Assembly: GCA_030737875.1 (NCBI GenBank)
Contig: CM060912.1
Coordinates: 201,389,231-201,453,230, forward strand
Source: Allium sativum
Taxonomy: Eukaryota; Streptophyta; Magnoliopsida; Asparagales; Amaryllidaceae
Length of the DNA: 64,000 nucleotides
Direction: 5' to 3'
Part shown: positions 1 through 12,001 of the stretch, piece after piece
Position numbering within the stretch: position 1 is the stretch's first letter
How the letters are laid out: each line of letters opens with the position of its first letter
Notes under the pieces: generated by a model
Databases searched by the model: none
What the model saw: only the letters and a program-made list of their open reading frames with translations
What the model was told of the DNA's origin: nothing
Made by a program: the position numbers and the translations under genes

Positions 1-541
1 TTATTTAGCATTGCGCTGTTGTTTTAGGCACTGGTATCCTTGGGAGGAAACCCGTTCCGTGTTATACGGCGTGGTCCCTTGATTTACCTAACTTTAAAAC
101 CAATATTAATAACTGTTTTAGTTCTCACACCAGTCACATGACTGACCTGGAGTTTATTGTTTTAACCTAAACTCTGGGTGCCCCTATTTTCCGCACGGGC
201 AGCTAGTAGTTTTGGTTTTGCAGATTTATATTCACAGGATCCTGGTTTACAGCTGGAATGATATCCGGAAAGCTCTGTATCCGTATATCACCTTCAGTTG
301 TGCTTTATATTATTTTCCGCTGCTATGTATTTAAATGTAATTTAAATCTCTGATATTTCTGTGTAATATTTATTCATTTATACTCTGTATATTCTTGTAT
401 CTGATGCAATTGTTGTAATGACAAGTGAAATGTTCTTCTGTTTGTGTTCTGATTTGTCATGTTCTCAACGTTCAGGGGTTTCGAACGGTCTAGATCGGTT
501 TAACGACTGATTCAGATCGAGCGAAATTCCCGGCCGTCACA
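1..541 (+). repeat. 5' LTR of element D, last 541 bp
   Basis: Identical to 4634-5174 apart from two visible substitutions. It ends in CA directly before the primer binding site. The rest of this LTR lies left of the window. Confidence 0.92.
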
Positions 542-543
542 TT

Positions 544-555
544 TGGTATCAGAGC
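544..555 (+). other. Primer binding site, initiator tRNA-Met type
   Basis: TGGTATCAGAGC, two bases after the LTR's terminal CA. This is the standard plant PBS complementary to the 3' end of initiator tRNA-Met. Confidence 0.92.
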
Positions 556-1569
556 TTTGGTTTACAGAGCTCGAGAACAAGGCACATTAGAACCACACGA
601 AAGAATTCATCAGATATTGGATTAACAATATCCAATGAGAATGACTCGTTAGAGATGGGGTCAGTAGTATCCTAGAACGAGTGTGAAGAGTATATTTTTT
701 TAATTGAAAACAATTTTGTTTTGAAAATTTAAACCATTTTAAAACGTATTTGACTATTTATTTATTTTGAATATGGACAATCGAGTATATAAAGATTTCG
801 CGTATACGCGTCATGAACGTATATTCGAAGTTTTAATATATTGGATATATATAGAATCATACTCTAGTGGCCCGAAGATGATTCTAATGATTGACTAGTT
901 GTCATTAGTATTCATGTTCGAGTAACGAAGGCGTGATTTTCTATATATTTCCATTATACCGGTGTGAGAACCAAAACTAATATAGCTAGAACACATTGTT
1001 GTGAATTGGCATCAAAAATGAGATTTTTGTATATATATCAAAAGTTATGAATTTCAAACTCTAATTCACTAACTGATTGATGTTTGTGTTGTTTGTTTAT
1101 TTGTTTGATAAATTTTGAAACATTATGCCTAATTGCATCAAATTTTGAATTGTATTGAAAATTGGTCGCATTTGCTTGCATGTACATATACTTATATTGA
1201 ACAGGTCATAGCAAGGAGGCTAGAGCCGAAGAATAAAATTTGTTTGCCCGACAAATAGGTACATGTTTACTATAATTTCCTGTTTTGTTTGGGTGATGAT
1301 GATTTTATGAGCCTAGTGGCTAGCCGCTTGGCTTTTTCTTTTTCTTTTTGAGATTAGAAGGACCGGGGAAGCTATTTGAAATTCCCCGATGCTCCCGGTG
1401 CAGGGGAGGTTATGGCGAAATTTTTCAAAAATTTAGGGTGTTAGCCAAATTTTTGAAATTTTGAAAATTCTCAGAAACTGAAAAGTTGGAGAATGCAAGC
1501 CAGATCGAACGTAGAGCTTATTAATCAAACCACTTTCGACTTTGTTCCTTTTCGGGGACGAAAAGTTTT

Positions 1570-1582
1570 AAGTGGGGGAGAT
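1570..1582 (+). other. Polypurine tract of element D
   Basis: AAGTGGGGGAGAT lies immediately before the TG that opens the 3' LTR. It would prime plus-strand synthesis. Confidence 0.88.
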
Positions 1583-1812
1583 TGTAATAACCCGAAAATC
1601 TGGGCCAGTTTAAATTTTTTATTTTGGCCATTTTGGCGGATTTTGAATATTTAAAATAGATTATTTTAAATAATATCGTCGAGAAATTTATTTTGAATGG
1701 AATTCAAATGTATATATTATATACGTCGTCGTTAGAATATAAATATTTATATATAATTATAAATAGAATTGAAAATGGCGCGGTAGTTCGATAATTCGAT
1801 TTCAAACTTCAA

Positions 1813-2001
1813 TTGAATATAAAACGATTTCGAAATGAATTGAATATAAAACGATTTCGAAATGAATTGAATATAAAACGATTTCGAAATGAATTGAATA
1901 TAAAACGATTTCGAAATGAATTGAATATATAACGATTTTGAAATGAATTGAATATATAACGATTTCGATTTGAATTGAATATAAAACGATTTCGAATTGA
2001 A
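1813..2001 (+). repeat. 27-bp tandem repeat, about 7 copies
   Basis: The core AATATAAAACGATTTCG recurs every 27 bp, with later units changed at a few bases. Degenerate GAATTGAAT-type repeats continue to about 2300. The unit length is a multiple of three, which produces a spurious long reverse frame. Confidence 0.88.
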
Positions 2002-2852
2002 TGGACTAGAAAACCAATTTGATTTCAACTGAATATATAATGAATTTGATTCAAATAGAAAACGAAACGAATTTGATTTGAACAGAAAATGAATTTGAAT
2101 CGAATAGAAAACCAATTTGAATTGAATTGAATTGAAAACGAATTCAAATTGAATCGAAAGCGAATTGAAATGAATTCAAATTGAATTGAGATTTCAATTG
2201 AATAGAAATGAATTTTAAAACGAATTTATAAAGGAGAATTCAATTTTGATTCGAATTGAAATGGAGGTTGAATTTGCTTTTGAAACGAATTTAAAACTAT
2301 TTATATAATTCGTTTTAAATAGTAATCGACGAAATATATATATTATATATATTATATATATAATATAATGGCCTGAATAGAACGCGCCGCGCCGCGACAG
2401 TTCGTGAATTTCGACCATTTATTTCAAACGGACATTGCGGGAGATCCGACCGTCGGATTCTCCTAAAACCGGAACGTTGGGTTCGTATCGAAAAGAGCTT
2501 TCTAACGAATATTAGAAATTTGAAATCTAACGGTTGGATTTGGAGATACGTCCAAATCAAATTCGAAAAAGGTCGCTATAAGTGCAGTTCGATGACCATT
2601 GTTGGAAATCGATTGTACGGGCCTTGATAAAATTATTAAAAATAGTAATAATTAGTATAAAATCATAAGAAATGATTTAGGAAAATTTGGGATGAAAAAC
2701 TCCATATTTGAAAAGATAAAAATGTGTTTTTATCGAAATGAACTAGTTTTGAACTAAATTTAAAACCCAATTGTTTTTAAATAAATAAATTAGATAAAAA
2801 AAAGGGGTTTTAAATAATCGGGATTTCTAATATATTTGATTGGATTTGAAAT

Positions 2853-2966
2853 GGGTTTATCGTGAACTGTGTTTTAAATAACACTAGTTCTTTAACCCGA
2901 AATAAATAGAATGTGATCTGGGTTTATCGTGAGCTGTGTTTTAAATAACACCTAGTTCTTTAACCC
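2853..2966 (+). repeat. Two LTR hairpin repeats (2853-2898 and 2920-2966)
   Basis: Each copy reads GGGTT, then GTGAAC, then GTGTT, loop TTAAAT, then AACAC, GTTC and AACCC. The arms pair in nested order, giving an imperfect stem of about 16 bp. The second copy has A to G in the GTGAAC arm. The same motif recurs in F, E and both LTRs of C. Confidence 0.8.
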
Positions 2967-5174
2967 AGTAAAAGGAGTTTAACAAATCTGCAATTAGATT
3001 GAAATGCGAATGGATAATCTAAATTATCAAATTTAGAAAATGAGCGAGAATGGAGTATCGCCAGTTTTGCTCCAAAGCGATAGTTAAATCTTTAATTAGA
3101 TTTGAACGTGAAATGGTAATTAATTTTACCGATAACACCGTGGTGTTAGATATGGAGTATTACCAGTTTTGCTTCATGGGATGAATAGGTTGGGATTGGG
3201 AAATAAAATAAATAATTATTTCGTTACGGTTCGCTAATCTCGACTAGTCGGAAAAACCATAATTTGGTTTTAAATGACATCCAAAGGAAGATTACAGGAT
3301 AAATTTTAAAGAATTTATCTTGGATAAAATTAATGGGAACCTTTCCCTAAGAATGTGGAATTTAGAAACTAGCTGTGGGTTGGCTAAGAAAATGGTTTCC
3401 TGGGTATTGATCTGATGTTGGTTTCGGCCTTCGGGGTTAATGTTTGGGAAATTGTTCTCTTGCTAATTTGCGGTTAGTGACTAATGAATTGGAATGAGGC
3501 GTATGTTGTGTTTGCGTAACATTTGTTTTTAATACGCGGGTTGTTCGGAAAGTCTGGGTTTATACCCATTCTGAATAACCGATTCGACGATAAGTCGAAG
3601 ATGAAGACGGTGGTCGAAGACCGGAAGTCTTCACATCGTTTGAATAATTACCGACGATCCTGATTGGGCTGTACACCCAAGAGGATGGAAATAGTTGGTG
3701 GTCGTCCAGACGTACTTGGAGATGGATGGATATGCGAGGAAAGTGCCTCCGGTTTCGTTCAGACCCAGAACGGACTTGTAAATGGATTGTGTGTCTGACA
3801 CTGGATTTTATTCTGTGTTGATTGATTTCTATTAAATATACATCTGTTTGGCGGCGGAGAATTTATTCTTTTGCTTAACGCCCTTCTCTGAGACGTACGA
3901 GCTCAGAGGTTGTATATCGATGGACATCAGTCGCATGGCATGAATTGCCTGTGTGGCACGCTAAGATGCAAGGATCAAGGCTTCTGTTGAAAAGCAAAGT
4001 CTTGTGGTTGATGATCAAAGCATGGCCTTTGTGGCAGCTTTGTGTATAACGTGTATTCGCGAGCCTCACACCTCGATATGAGTTAAAAACGGGATACGGA
4101 CTGCAGGGAGAGCACGACGTTTCTTTCTAGCTTTGGTGGTGTCAGTGACTTACCAGCCCTGACATATATATACTTTTCACCTTTGTGGTTGTTGGATGAG
4201 GCGCCTCGATTATAGGTCTGTAAGGACCGGGAAACGTGTGTTCAGGAATAACTAATCCTCTAACGTAAGTGAGGACCGGCCCTGAAGATCCAGGGGTTGC
4301 CCAGCTTGCGTAGCCCTGAGGCATTTGCTAGAGTGTCTCGAACGCGGAGAGGAGCTTGCCCCTTGCCTCGACTCATGACGGAAATCCAATTTCCAATACG
4401 TGTAATTCGTCTTTAATTGTAGAACTAGTATGGCGACATAGTAGATGGTAGCTATGCCGCCTATGATTTATATTTATGATTGAAATGTTTTGACACTTTA
4501 CACTTATTATAGTATCAAATGATTTGTTTTAAACGTATCAAGCATGTTTGGCTGTTATAAGGTAAAACCCTATCCCCCGGCTTGCGTTGCATTGTGTGAT
4601 AGGACCTGGGTCTTATAACAGCTTCATTTTTCTTTATTTAGCATTGCGCTGTTGTTTTAGGCACTGGTATCCTTGGGAGGAAACCCGTTCCGTGTTATAC
4701 GGCGTGGTCCCTTGATTTACCTAACTTTAAAACCAATATTAATAACTGTTTTAGTTCTCACACCAGTCACATGACTGACCTGGAGTTTATTGTTTTAACC
4801 TAAACTCTGGGTGCCCCTATTTTCCGCACGGGCAGCTAGTAGTTTTGGTTTTGCAGATTTATATTCACAGGATCCTGGTTTACAGCTGGAATGATATCCG
4901 GAAAGCTCTATATCCGTATATCACCTTCAGTTGTGCTTTATATTATTTTCCGCTGCTATGTATTTAAATGTAATTTAAATCTCTGATATTTCTGTGTAAT
5001 ATTTATTCATTTATACTCTGTATATTCTTGTATCTGATGCAATTGTTGTAATGACAAGTGAAATGTTCTTCTGTTTGTATTCTGATTTGTCATGTTCTCA
5101 ACGTTCAGGGGTTTCGAACGGTCTAGATCGGTTTAACGACTGATTCAGATCGAGCGAAATTCCCGGCCGTCACA

Positions 5175-5426
5175 ACTCAGTCAACCCCTTAAGAGCGCCA
5201 GGGCCGGTCCACATATACGTTAGTGGATTGGTTATTCCTAAACAATAAGTTTCCCCGCCCTATAGGACGTAAATATGGTTAGTATGTCGACTGTATCAAG
5301 AGCCACTCGGGACTCAAATCCGAGGTACCCCGCTATCCATCAAATAATATGCAATATCTACATGAGTAAAATGTCTGAGCTCCATACCATGACACCACTC
5401 CTAGCTAGAAGGAAACGCATGTCCTC
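5175..5426 (-). repeat. Element F, left fragment between D and A
   Basis: It matches the C LTR from about 37939 onward (the segment with GGGCCGGTCCAC and TTTCCCCGCCCT). The last five bases, TCCTC, are the target duplication of element A. No gene here. Confidence 0.8.
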
Positions 5427-5680
5427 TGTAACAACCCGTATTTTCAATAACCTGTTATAACATAAATCGAGGCAGAATTTAATTTATAAATCTGAATCAA
5501 GGGAAACGGGCTATGCCATTGCGTTCGTCTCGGAAAAATACGCGAAATAGAGTCCGAGTTTTCGAAAATCGGAGTCCGTATGACCCGATTAAGGCCCAAC
5601 GAAGTTTTCAGAAAAATTCAAAGTAAAAACAGATTTCAAATTCAAGTTTGAATTTGGAAAATTAGGTCAGATTTGGGCCA

Positions 5681-5921
5681 GGCGGGAAAGTTCCCGCCAG
5701 AGCACCCAAGTCGACAGCCCTGTCGACTTGGGAGTCGACTTGGTTGGACCCAAGTCGACAGCCCTGTTGACTTGGCTGTCGACTTGGCTCAGCCGGGCAG
5801 TTTTGCCTGGTGCACCATTTTGGGGTTGTGTTGAGTTTGGGGGCCAGATTCGGTTTTGAGGGCTGAGATTGGAACTAGGGTTTAATCCTAAGGCTAGAAC
5901 TAATCCTAATCTCTATAAATA
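5681..5921 (+). promoter_or_regulatory. LTR promoter of element A: E2F-like and GTCGAC palindromes, TATA box
   Basis: 5681-5698 is GGCGGGAA-AG-TTCCCGCC; its left arm reads GCGGGAAA, the reverse of the E2F consensus TTTCCCGC. 5705-5732 is a perfect palindrome with 13-bp arms CCCAAGTCGACAG around CC, followed by more GTCGAC units. TATAAATA at 5914-5921 is the likely TATA box. The 3' LTR has the same set at 12269-12509. The regulatory role is inferred from motif content. Confidence 0.6.
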
Positions 5922-6249
5922 AGACCCTAACCTAAGCCTAAATCAACATTATTCACTCATACAACTAAACTATGGCAAAATCATTCCTCTCATGGCCTCC
6001 ACTCTCTTCATAAAATTCCTAAGATATTTCTATGAGAGATTTTCCATGCATACAAGTGTTTTCAAGCTTGTATGAGTGTCATTAGCTTGCATTCAAGTCA
6101 AGTTTCCATATTTACATCATAAAGCAAGGGTTTTTATTGATTTGGAGCTTGCATTTTGGGTCTATTTGATTGCATAAGGGCTTTGTCATATTTTTGTGTC
6201 TTCATAAGCATTGTAAGCCCTTTTCTACTTTCATATTTAAACTCTAAAG

Positions 6250-6540
6250 TTAAATGAATGATGCAAGTTTGGTTGATCATTATGATATGCAAGTTTGCCA
6301 TGATATGCAAGTTTACTATGTCATGTTATGCAAGTTTGATATGTTATGCTATGCAAGTTTGCCATGTTATGATATGCAAGTTTATCATGTTATGTTATGC
6401 AAGTTTGCCATGTTATGATATGCAAGTTTATCATGTTATGATATGCAAGTTTATATGCAAGTTTGCCATGTTATGTTATGCAAGTTTGCTATGTTATGAT
6501 ATGCAAGTTTGCCATGTATGTTATGCAAGTTTGGGTGAAT
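6250..6540 (+). repeat. 23-bp tandem array in element A 5' LTR
   Basis: About 11 to 12 copies of a unit containing ATATGCAAGTTTGCCATG, with one shortened unit. The same array occurs at about 12840-13128 and, in reverse, in both LTRs of element B with fewer copies. Confidence 0.85.
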
Positions 6541-8539
6541 CATTTTACTCATGTTATCATGTTATGCAAGCTTACCTTGAGTATATGAACATAAAGCTTC
6601 AAGCTTTATGCTAAAGGTTGCATTTTGGCAACATGTAAGTTATCATATCCCTTATGATAACTTGCATGTGAAGCTAAATGCGAACTTATGGCAACCTCTA
6701 CATGTCATTTATCACCATGTATCACTTATATGCTAAGTTTGGTTTTATGCATGCTTTTGAGGCCTAAAAATGTAATATGCAAGTATATGAAAATATGTAC
6801 ATTTCATATGTCACCATGTTAAACTTGTGGCTTCAACACCTTTATGTCATGATTATGCCAAGTTCCCTCTTTCTATCCTTTATGCGCTATTGCGATATGT
6901 AAGCGATGGGATTGCGTTTGGGGTTGGGTAAACTTAAAATACATAAAAACATAAGATTGGGAATTTACCTATTAAGTTAGGTCTACCCATTGGGAATTTA
7001 CCTATTAAGTTAGGTCTACCCAAATGCTTGAAAACTTGTAATGTGTTTTGGAAACATGATGGACATGACACTTAGAAAATATAAGTGTGACCAACTCGAG
7101 GTTGGGTTGAGTTTGTAGCGTAAACCTACCCGGAACCGACCGGCTTAACTAGTTGCTACAAACAATAGGACCCAATGTGAGAAGTTGGTTATGTTGTACC
7201 TTGAACCTGAGGTTAGACCAAGTTGTGGCATAAAGCTACCCGGAACCGACCGGCTTAACTAGTAACCGCAACGAAGTCTAATGTGAGAGGTTAAGGCACG
7301 TTAATTAATTAATGCCTCATGATTAGGGTTAAGTAGTCATGGTCCACTTAATACTTAACCAATTTGGGCTTGGTAGATTAATCAGGGTTAAGTCGTGAAC
7401 TCATCGTTACACTTAACCAAGTTAATCCATGATTAGTAAAAGGGTTAAACCGTACTTAACCCACTAGAAAATCCTAGCAATGGGGGTCCACTCCAGCAGT
7501 AATCCCAAGTTCGTATCATTAAGACCCTAGGGTCTAGGCTAGGGTGGGGGGCACAATTACTGGACTTGAGGTAAGAGACCAAAAACGACGGCAGAGTGGT
7601 ACGCCGGTGTAGTTCCGGGCGGACTTTTGGTCGTGCACATAGTCCGAAGCCGGGGAAAACATGCACGGGTACCAGTAGATCGAGACTGTGCACTTATGTT
7701 TATGGTGTCCAGGGGTTGACACCCTAGGGCTTGATACACCCGACGAGAGACCCTGCACAGTCTGACTACAATTATGTTTGGGCCGCATTGACACCAACAC
7801 GTGACGAGTTAGGCTTATAGGGAGCCGATCGACTAGACCGTTTGGTTGGACCGCGTATTAGGGTCATTTCATGTTATTGGGCCAAAGCTTGGGCCAAGGG
7901 ATCAATACTTGTTTATTCAAGTCATGTTAGTTTGCTAGTACACCTGTGGTGCAAAAGACCTTAAACCTGATTATGCGATGACACCTTTATCTACCTTGTT
8001 AGTTAATCATCATGCTAGTATGTTGTTATCCTTATGTTCATCCCTGCTTCTCATGCCAGTTAACTTTATCAGTTTACATTGATTGTAGTAGGGCTTACTC
8101 AGTCTTTTTGACTGACCTGTTTTCCTTTCGCCTCTTTTCTTCCGTTTCCCCCCCAGGTTCTCAGGGTGGGAATATTGGAGCTTAGCTTGGATTTCTGATC
8201 GCTTGCTTGTGGGATTTTAGCTCATGTACGGTCTTGACATGAAGCTAGCTATGGTTATCACTTATTTTGGGGATAGTACTTATGTATTTCAGTTTTTCAG
8301 TGATGTTGTTTTTATCTAGACTTGTGTATTTGGAAAGTTGACATTATGTTGTACCAAACTTGTTTTGAAATAGTTTGAAATCTTCCGCTGTTTTACTTAT
8401 CTTATTTACTCTGTTTATATATATACATATGTTCTTGTTCTGCCTTGATATATCATTATGCATGTTTACCTGATTCAAACGCCCCTCCAAAGTCAGGGTG
8501 CTTGCAAGAGCCACCCTGGCGGAGGTGGGGTGTTACATT

Positions 8540-8551
8540 TGGTATCAGAGC
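8540..8551 (+). other. Primer binding site of element A
   Basis: TGGTATCAGAGC, two bases after the LTR's terminal CA; initiator tRNA-Met type. Confidence 0.93.
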
Positions 8552-8736
8552 ATATGGTTTACGAGAAGGAACAAAAAGGTTTTTAGAAAACTTTTGGAAA
8601 ACTATTTTCAAAACCAAGTATAAAGTATTTTCCAAAGAAAAGTCTAGTTTATTTTAAAGGCTATTCCCCAAAAAGCCATTAGCAAAATTCCCTTGTTTTT
8701 CTCCATTCTGAATCTATCTTTTTCTTCGTTTTCAGT

Positions 8737-9871
8737 ATGGCCAATAACTTTGCCATTCCGGAGGGAGTACACGTACCTGTTTGGTATAGGAGACTTTTGG
8801 AGGCTAGGGCGACCGAAGCCGGCCCCACAGATGTTCCTCCTCCTCCTCCGGTAGTTAATGTTCCTCCTCCTCCTGTCGCTGAGGTTCCTCTTCCTCCTCC
8901 CCCTCAGCATCCACAAGAGGATTTCGCGGAGATTTGCAAAGACTTTAAGGCGATGGGTGGCAAGAATTTCTTTGGAACCGAGACTTATGTAGAGGTAAGG
9001 AATTGGTTGAAAGAAACCGAATATCTTTTTTGCCTTCTTTGATATAGATGACCGTAGGAAGGTTTTATTGGCAGTATGGTTGCTAAAGGAAGAAGCTGCA
9101 CGTTGGTGGGTGGTCACCACCGCTACTAAGCCAATTGAGACTTGGGATGACTTTCGGGGAAAGTTTGGACTAAGGTTCCTATCACTGAAGCAAGGGGACA
9201 TGACTATTAGGGAATACACAGATAAGTTTAATCAACTGGCTCGGGTCGGTTTAGACTTGGTTAACACAGCTCAGAAGAAGGCCCTATACTTTGCTCTAGG
9301 ATTAAACGAGCCATTACATGGTTTAGCCATGACTCATATACCCTTGGGGGCAACTTTCGAGAGCTTGGTGAATATGGCCCTACTCAATGAAGAGAATAGG
9401 AATGACAAGAAGGAGATCAAGATGAATGATACTCAAGCCAAGAAGACTGATTCCCAGTGGAAAGGAAATCAGGGTAATCCAAGCGGTCAGAGCAGTCAAG
9501 GCAATAAGAACAAGAACAAGAGTCAAGGCAACAAGGGGAACAACAACAAGGGCAAGAACAACAAGGGGAAGTGCCATTATTGCGGTTCAGTTGGGCATCA
9601 TATTAAGGATTGTAAGAAGAGGAAAAGGGAGAATGGTGAATGCTTTTTCTGCGGTGAGACTGGACATTTCAGTAAGGATTGCCCGAAGAAGCAAGGGCAA
9701 GGCCAGGGTCAGACTCAGCATGATGGACCTTCAGGAGGGCAAGTTCATGCTCTCAATGTCGCTCCAGTTCCCGATCGAGGTAGTATTTCTGTTGAAAGTC
9801 TTGTTTACATTTCTGATTTTCCTGTTCGTACTTTGTTTGATTCTGGCGCATCGCATAGTTGTTTCATCTGA
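8737..9871 (+). pseudogene. gag: gag polyprotein with start of protease, frameshifted (element A)
   Basis: Gag forms the capsid and nucleocapsid that package element RNA in the cytoplasm. The frame opens with ATG at 8737, about 200 bp after the LTR. The first part (to 9042) has the N-terminus MANNFAIPEG and a proline-rich stretch. The second part (9068-9871) holds the retrotransposon gag core (ARWWVV, GKFGLRFLSLKQGDMTIREY), a lysine/asparagine-rich basic region, two intact CCHC knuckles (CHYCGSVGHHIKDC and CFFCGETGHFSKDC) and the protease start LFDSGASHS. Compared with the open gag of element B, the break is one extra T in the T run at 9026-9031. A second shift just after GASHS stops protease at 9871. 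The copy cannot make full gag unless the frame is corrected. Confidence 0.9.
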
Positions 9872-10425
9872 TCTAGTTGAAAGTTTGCACCTAAGTACTA
9901 GTCTAGTTAATGATCCCGTGTGTGTTTCAAATCCAATTGGGGTTTCCGCCCATTTGTCTATTATCTAAGTGGATTTGAAAATCTCTATCTTTAGTGTAGA
10001 GTTCTCGTGTGATGCTTGTATTCTCGGTTTCATGGGGTATGGGTTGATTTTGGGCATGGATTGGTTGTCCAGTTTTGGAGCCATTCTTGGTTTTTGATCA
10101 TAGGGTTGAGAGGCTCATGACTCGCCTCGGTAATACCCTAAAAATTTCTAGTAACCCTACGAGTCCCGTCATGTTGTGTTATCTTGAATCCCTCAACTCG
10201 TTTATCGATAGTTTGCAATCGGTGAGGGTGGTCCGAGAATATCCTGATATCTTGGGTGAAGTGAAGGGGGTTACCCCTAAACGAGAGATAGATTTCCGCA
10301 TTTATCTGGTTGATAATGCCAAGATAGTTTCGTGGCCGGTTGGGCACATGGCCCCGCAAGATGAGAGTTAAGAAAGCAAGTCAAGGAGTTGCTTGAGAAG
10401 AACTTCATATGATGAAGCATTTTCG
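9850..10425 (+). pseudogene. pol: Protease remainder, linker and first residues of RT (element A)
   Basis: In another frame the protease continues (SSDLVESLHLSTSLVND) to ILGMDWLSSFGAIL, the usual end of a gypsy protease, with a stop before 9970. A third frame (10075-10371) carries the linker REYPDILGEVKG and the entry to RT (KREIDFRIYLVDNAK), ending in a stop. Shortly after, KELLEKNF-like sequence, normally about 30 residues into the RT domain, is the last RT sequence seen. At least three frame breaks make it non-functional. Confidence 0.75.
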
Positions 10426-10429
10426 AGGA

Positions 10430-10860
10430 GGTGGCCGAGTTTGTCCCAAGGTGCATGTTGTGCCAACAGATTAAGGCCGAGTCATAAAAAGCCCGGTGGG
10501 CTATTACATCCATTGGAGGTCCCCGCAATAGAAGTAGTAAAGCGTCACGAAGGATTTCGTGGATGGACTGCCTAGGTCAAGGAAAGAGAATACGAGCATA
10601 TGGGTCATAGTAGGTAGACTCACGAAGAGTGCTCATTTCACTTCGGTAAAGAGCGAAAGGACTGCATCATAGCTAGCGACAGTTTACTTTCAAAAAATAA
10701 AGCGGTTGCACGAGGTTCCCTAAAGTATAGTTAGTAACCATGACTCAGCCAGTCTTGGGATAGTCTACGGGAAGTCATGGGCAAGCAACTGAATCTAAGT
10801 ACGGCCTATCATTCACGGGCGGATGGTTCATTTCGTTCAACCATGAGTTATAGAAAATCA
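10430..10860 (+). pseudogene. Integrase remnant joined directly to the RT start (element A)
   Basis: After the RT entry the sequence jumps to integrase. Readable pieces in mixed frames are the zinc-finger end (PRCMLCQQIKAES), a GLLHPLE segment, and debris matching the usual core order (TKSAHF, then a PRF region, then STAYH). RT, RNase H and the start of integrase are absent, so a deletion of roughly 2 kb has its junction near 10425-10435. The same integrase debris occurs in reverse in element B at about 47700-48180, so the decay partly predates both insertions. Confidence 0.65.
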
Positions 10861-12001
10861 CGTTAGTAAGAGCAATTGGCAACGTGGATTGGTATTTTCA
10901 AGAAAAGTTCTGCTACGTGGAATACTTTATAGTAAGTAAACGAGATCCAGGATTCACTGGTGAATTTTGGAGAGCTTGCATGAAACCATGTGGTCATAGT
11001 TATGTTTAAGCCAAGAATGATAGAAGAGTAAGTAAAAGAGGAAGACGAGAGGCGACAATGAAATGGGTTCCAACTCATATTTGGAAATAAGAGTTAAGAA
11101 GCCAAGGAATCATGAAGTAAAAGACGGTCAAAGCACAGTGGGGTTAAACTCAAGGAAACGTGATTTAGAAGACTGAATGCTAGATACTCGTATCATATCT
11201 CTTTCTAAGAGTATATCCTTGATCCTTGTTTTCTGGTGGAACTTACTCGCATGTTATCTTTTTACGTATATCCTCTCGGTCCCATTCTCGATCCCATTTC
11301 TGTTGTAAACTCCATAAGGGGGTATGACTCATCGGTTAGTAATACATGTCAGGGTTTGGAGGGGTCCGTTAGGTTGACTAAACCTTTTGGGCTTTTATAG
11401 AATATGGGTTGGGTTAGGAAGGGATTTCTTGTAATCCGAAAAGAGTATATCTTGCTTATCTTCCCGATCTCTTTGTAGCATATCTTTCTTTTGCTATCTA
11501 TATCATGTTAATCTTGTCATGAGAACCTTAGGTAGAAACCCTTTGGATGAAACATGTGTTTGAAACATGTTATGCTTGATGGTTGCAAGTGGTTGCAAGT
11601 GTTTGCAAGTGGTTACTCGTGGATGCATTATACACGTTAGGCACTAGATCGGCTCACACACTCCTCATATTGCATATGCATGAGTGTTTACGCTTATTCA
11701 TGGATGAAAATTTTTGTGTTATCACATGGATGTTGCATATGGATGTATGTTATGTGCACACATATAGATGTTATACATTATGTTAGGAATTGCATACATA
11801 TGGATTCATTTCACTAACATAATTTGCATTGATGATATTTGCATTAGATAAGTACATATACACATACCTTTGCATATGTTCATGCAACATTTAGAATCTT
11901 GTAAGGACAATGATTGCTCGTGGATGATGTTTTGAGTAGATGGATGTTGGATGGTAGGATACGTTCTTCCTAACTTGAAGATTTCGGGGACGAAATCCTT
12001 T
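10861..12001 (+). other. Non-coding 3' part of element A internal region
   Basis: No readable domain beyond about 10860. It is alignable in reverse with element B 46626-47700. Near 11580-11780 it has repeated GGTTGCAAGTG and ATGGATG-type words. It ends in the polypurine tract. Confidence 0.6.

Larger units (their letters stand above)
542..1582 (+). other. Internal domain of element D, non-coding
   Basis: This 1,041-bp stretch between the LTRs holds the PBS at its left end and a polypurine tract at its right end, with no coding frame of useful length. The same sequence forms the internal domain of element C in reverse (43291-43585 joined to 53889-54643). Its conservation at near-constant length while the LTRs vary from 3.6 to 6.2 kb suggests it carries packaging or dimerisation signals. 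That role is inferred. Confidence 0.85.
1..5174 (+). mobile_element. Element D: non-autonomous giant-LTR retrotransposon, 5' end outside window
   Basis: Bases 1-541 repeat almost exactly at 4634-5174; by eye they differ at two positions, so the insertion is young. The first copy is followed by a tRNA-Met type primer binding site and the second LTR is preceded by a polypurine tract, so the order is 5' LTR end, 1.04 kb internal region, 3' LTR. The 3' LTR is 3.6 kb, more than three times the internal region. No gag or pol is present, so the element can only move with proteins supplied by another element, as in LARD-type elements. The five bases after the end (ACTCA, 5175-5179) are the expected target duplication, but its partner lies outside the window. 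Element C has the same internal domain with a longer LTR. Confidence 0.9.
1583..5174 (+). repeat. 3' LTR of element D (3,592 bp)
   Basis: It starts TGTAATAACCCG and ends GGCCGTCACA. In order it holds an AT-rich start module, a 27-bp tandem array (1813-2001), an alternating TA block near 2335-2370 followed by a conserved GC-rich patch, two 46-47-nt hairpin repeats (2853-2966), and an end module shared with F, G, E and C. Compared with the 6.2 kb LTR of element C it lacks a segment of about 2.6 kb between the start module and the TA block, which in C contains the 34-bp tandem array and the GC-rich cassette. The 27-bp array sits at that junction. Short reverse-strand frames here have no coding character. 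Confidence 0.9.
5427..8537 (+). repeat. 5' LTR of element A (3,111 bp)
   Basis: Starts TGTAACAACCCG and ends GGTGTTACA. It contains an E2F-like palindrome, GTCGAC palindromes, a TATA box (5914-5921), a 23-bp tandem array (about 6250-6540), a 33-bp direct duplication (6956-6988 and 6989-7021) and two copies of a CGGAACCGACCGGC block (near 7130 and 7240). Small frames here are repeats read through, not genes. Confidence 0.93.

Noticed and set aside
544..555. tRNA gene remnant
   Set aside because: Only the 12-nt primer binding site is present, with no tRNA arms or anticodon stem.
1747..2115. 122-residue reverse frame (repeated FYIQFISKS)
   Set aside because: A 27-bp tandem repeat has a length divisible by three, so it is open by construction.
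6258..6614. 118-residue forward frame (repeated MQVCHVMICKF words), repeated at 12846-13202
   Set aside because: It is the 23-bp tandem array of the element A LTR read through; the phase shifts every unit and there is no protein character.
7445..7800. Reverse frames of 60-88 residues in the element A LTR, with forward counterparts at 44389 and 51646 in B
   Set aside because: They occur only as part of the LTR, vary in length among copies through indels, and resemble no protein family.
9380..9968. Extra reverse and forward frames across element A gag, and their counterparts at 49521-50010 in B
   Set aside because: They overlap the true gag frame in other phases and appear because of its biased composition. 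The end of 9426-9968 is used only as evidence for the shifted protease.
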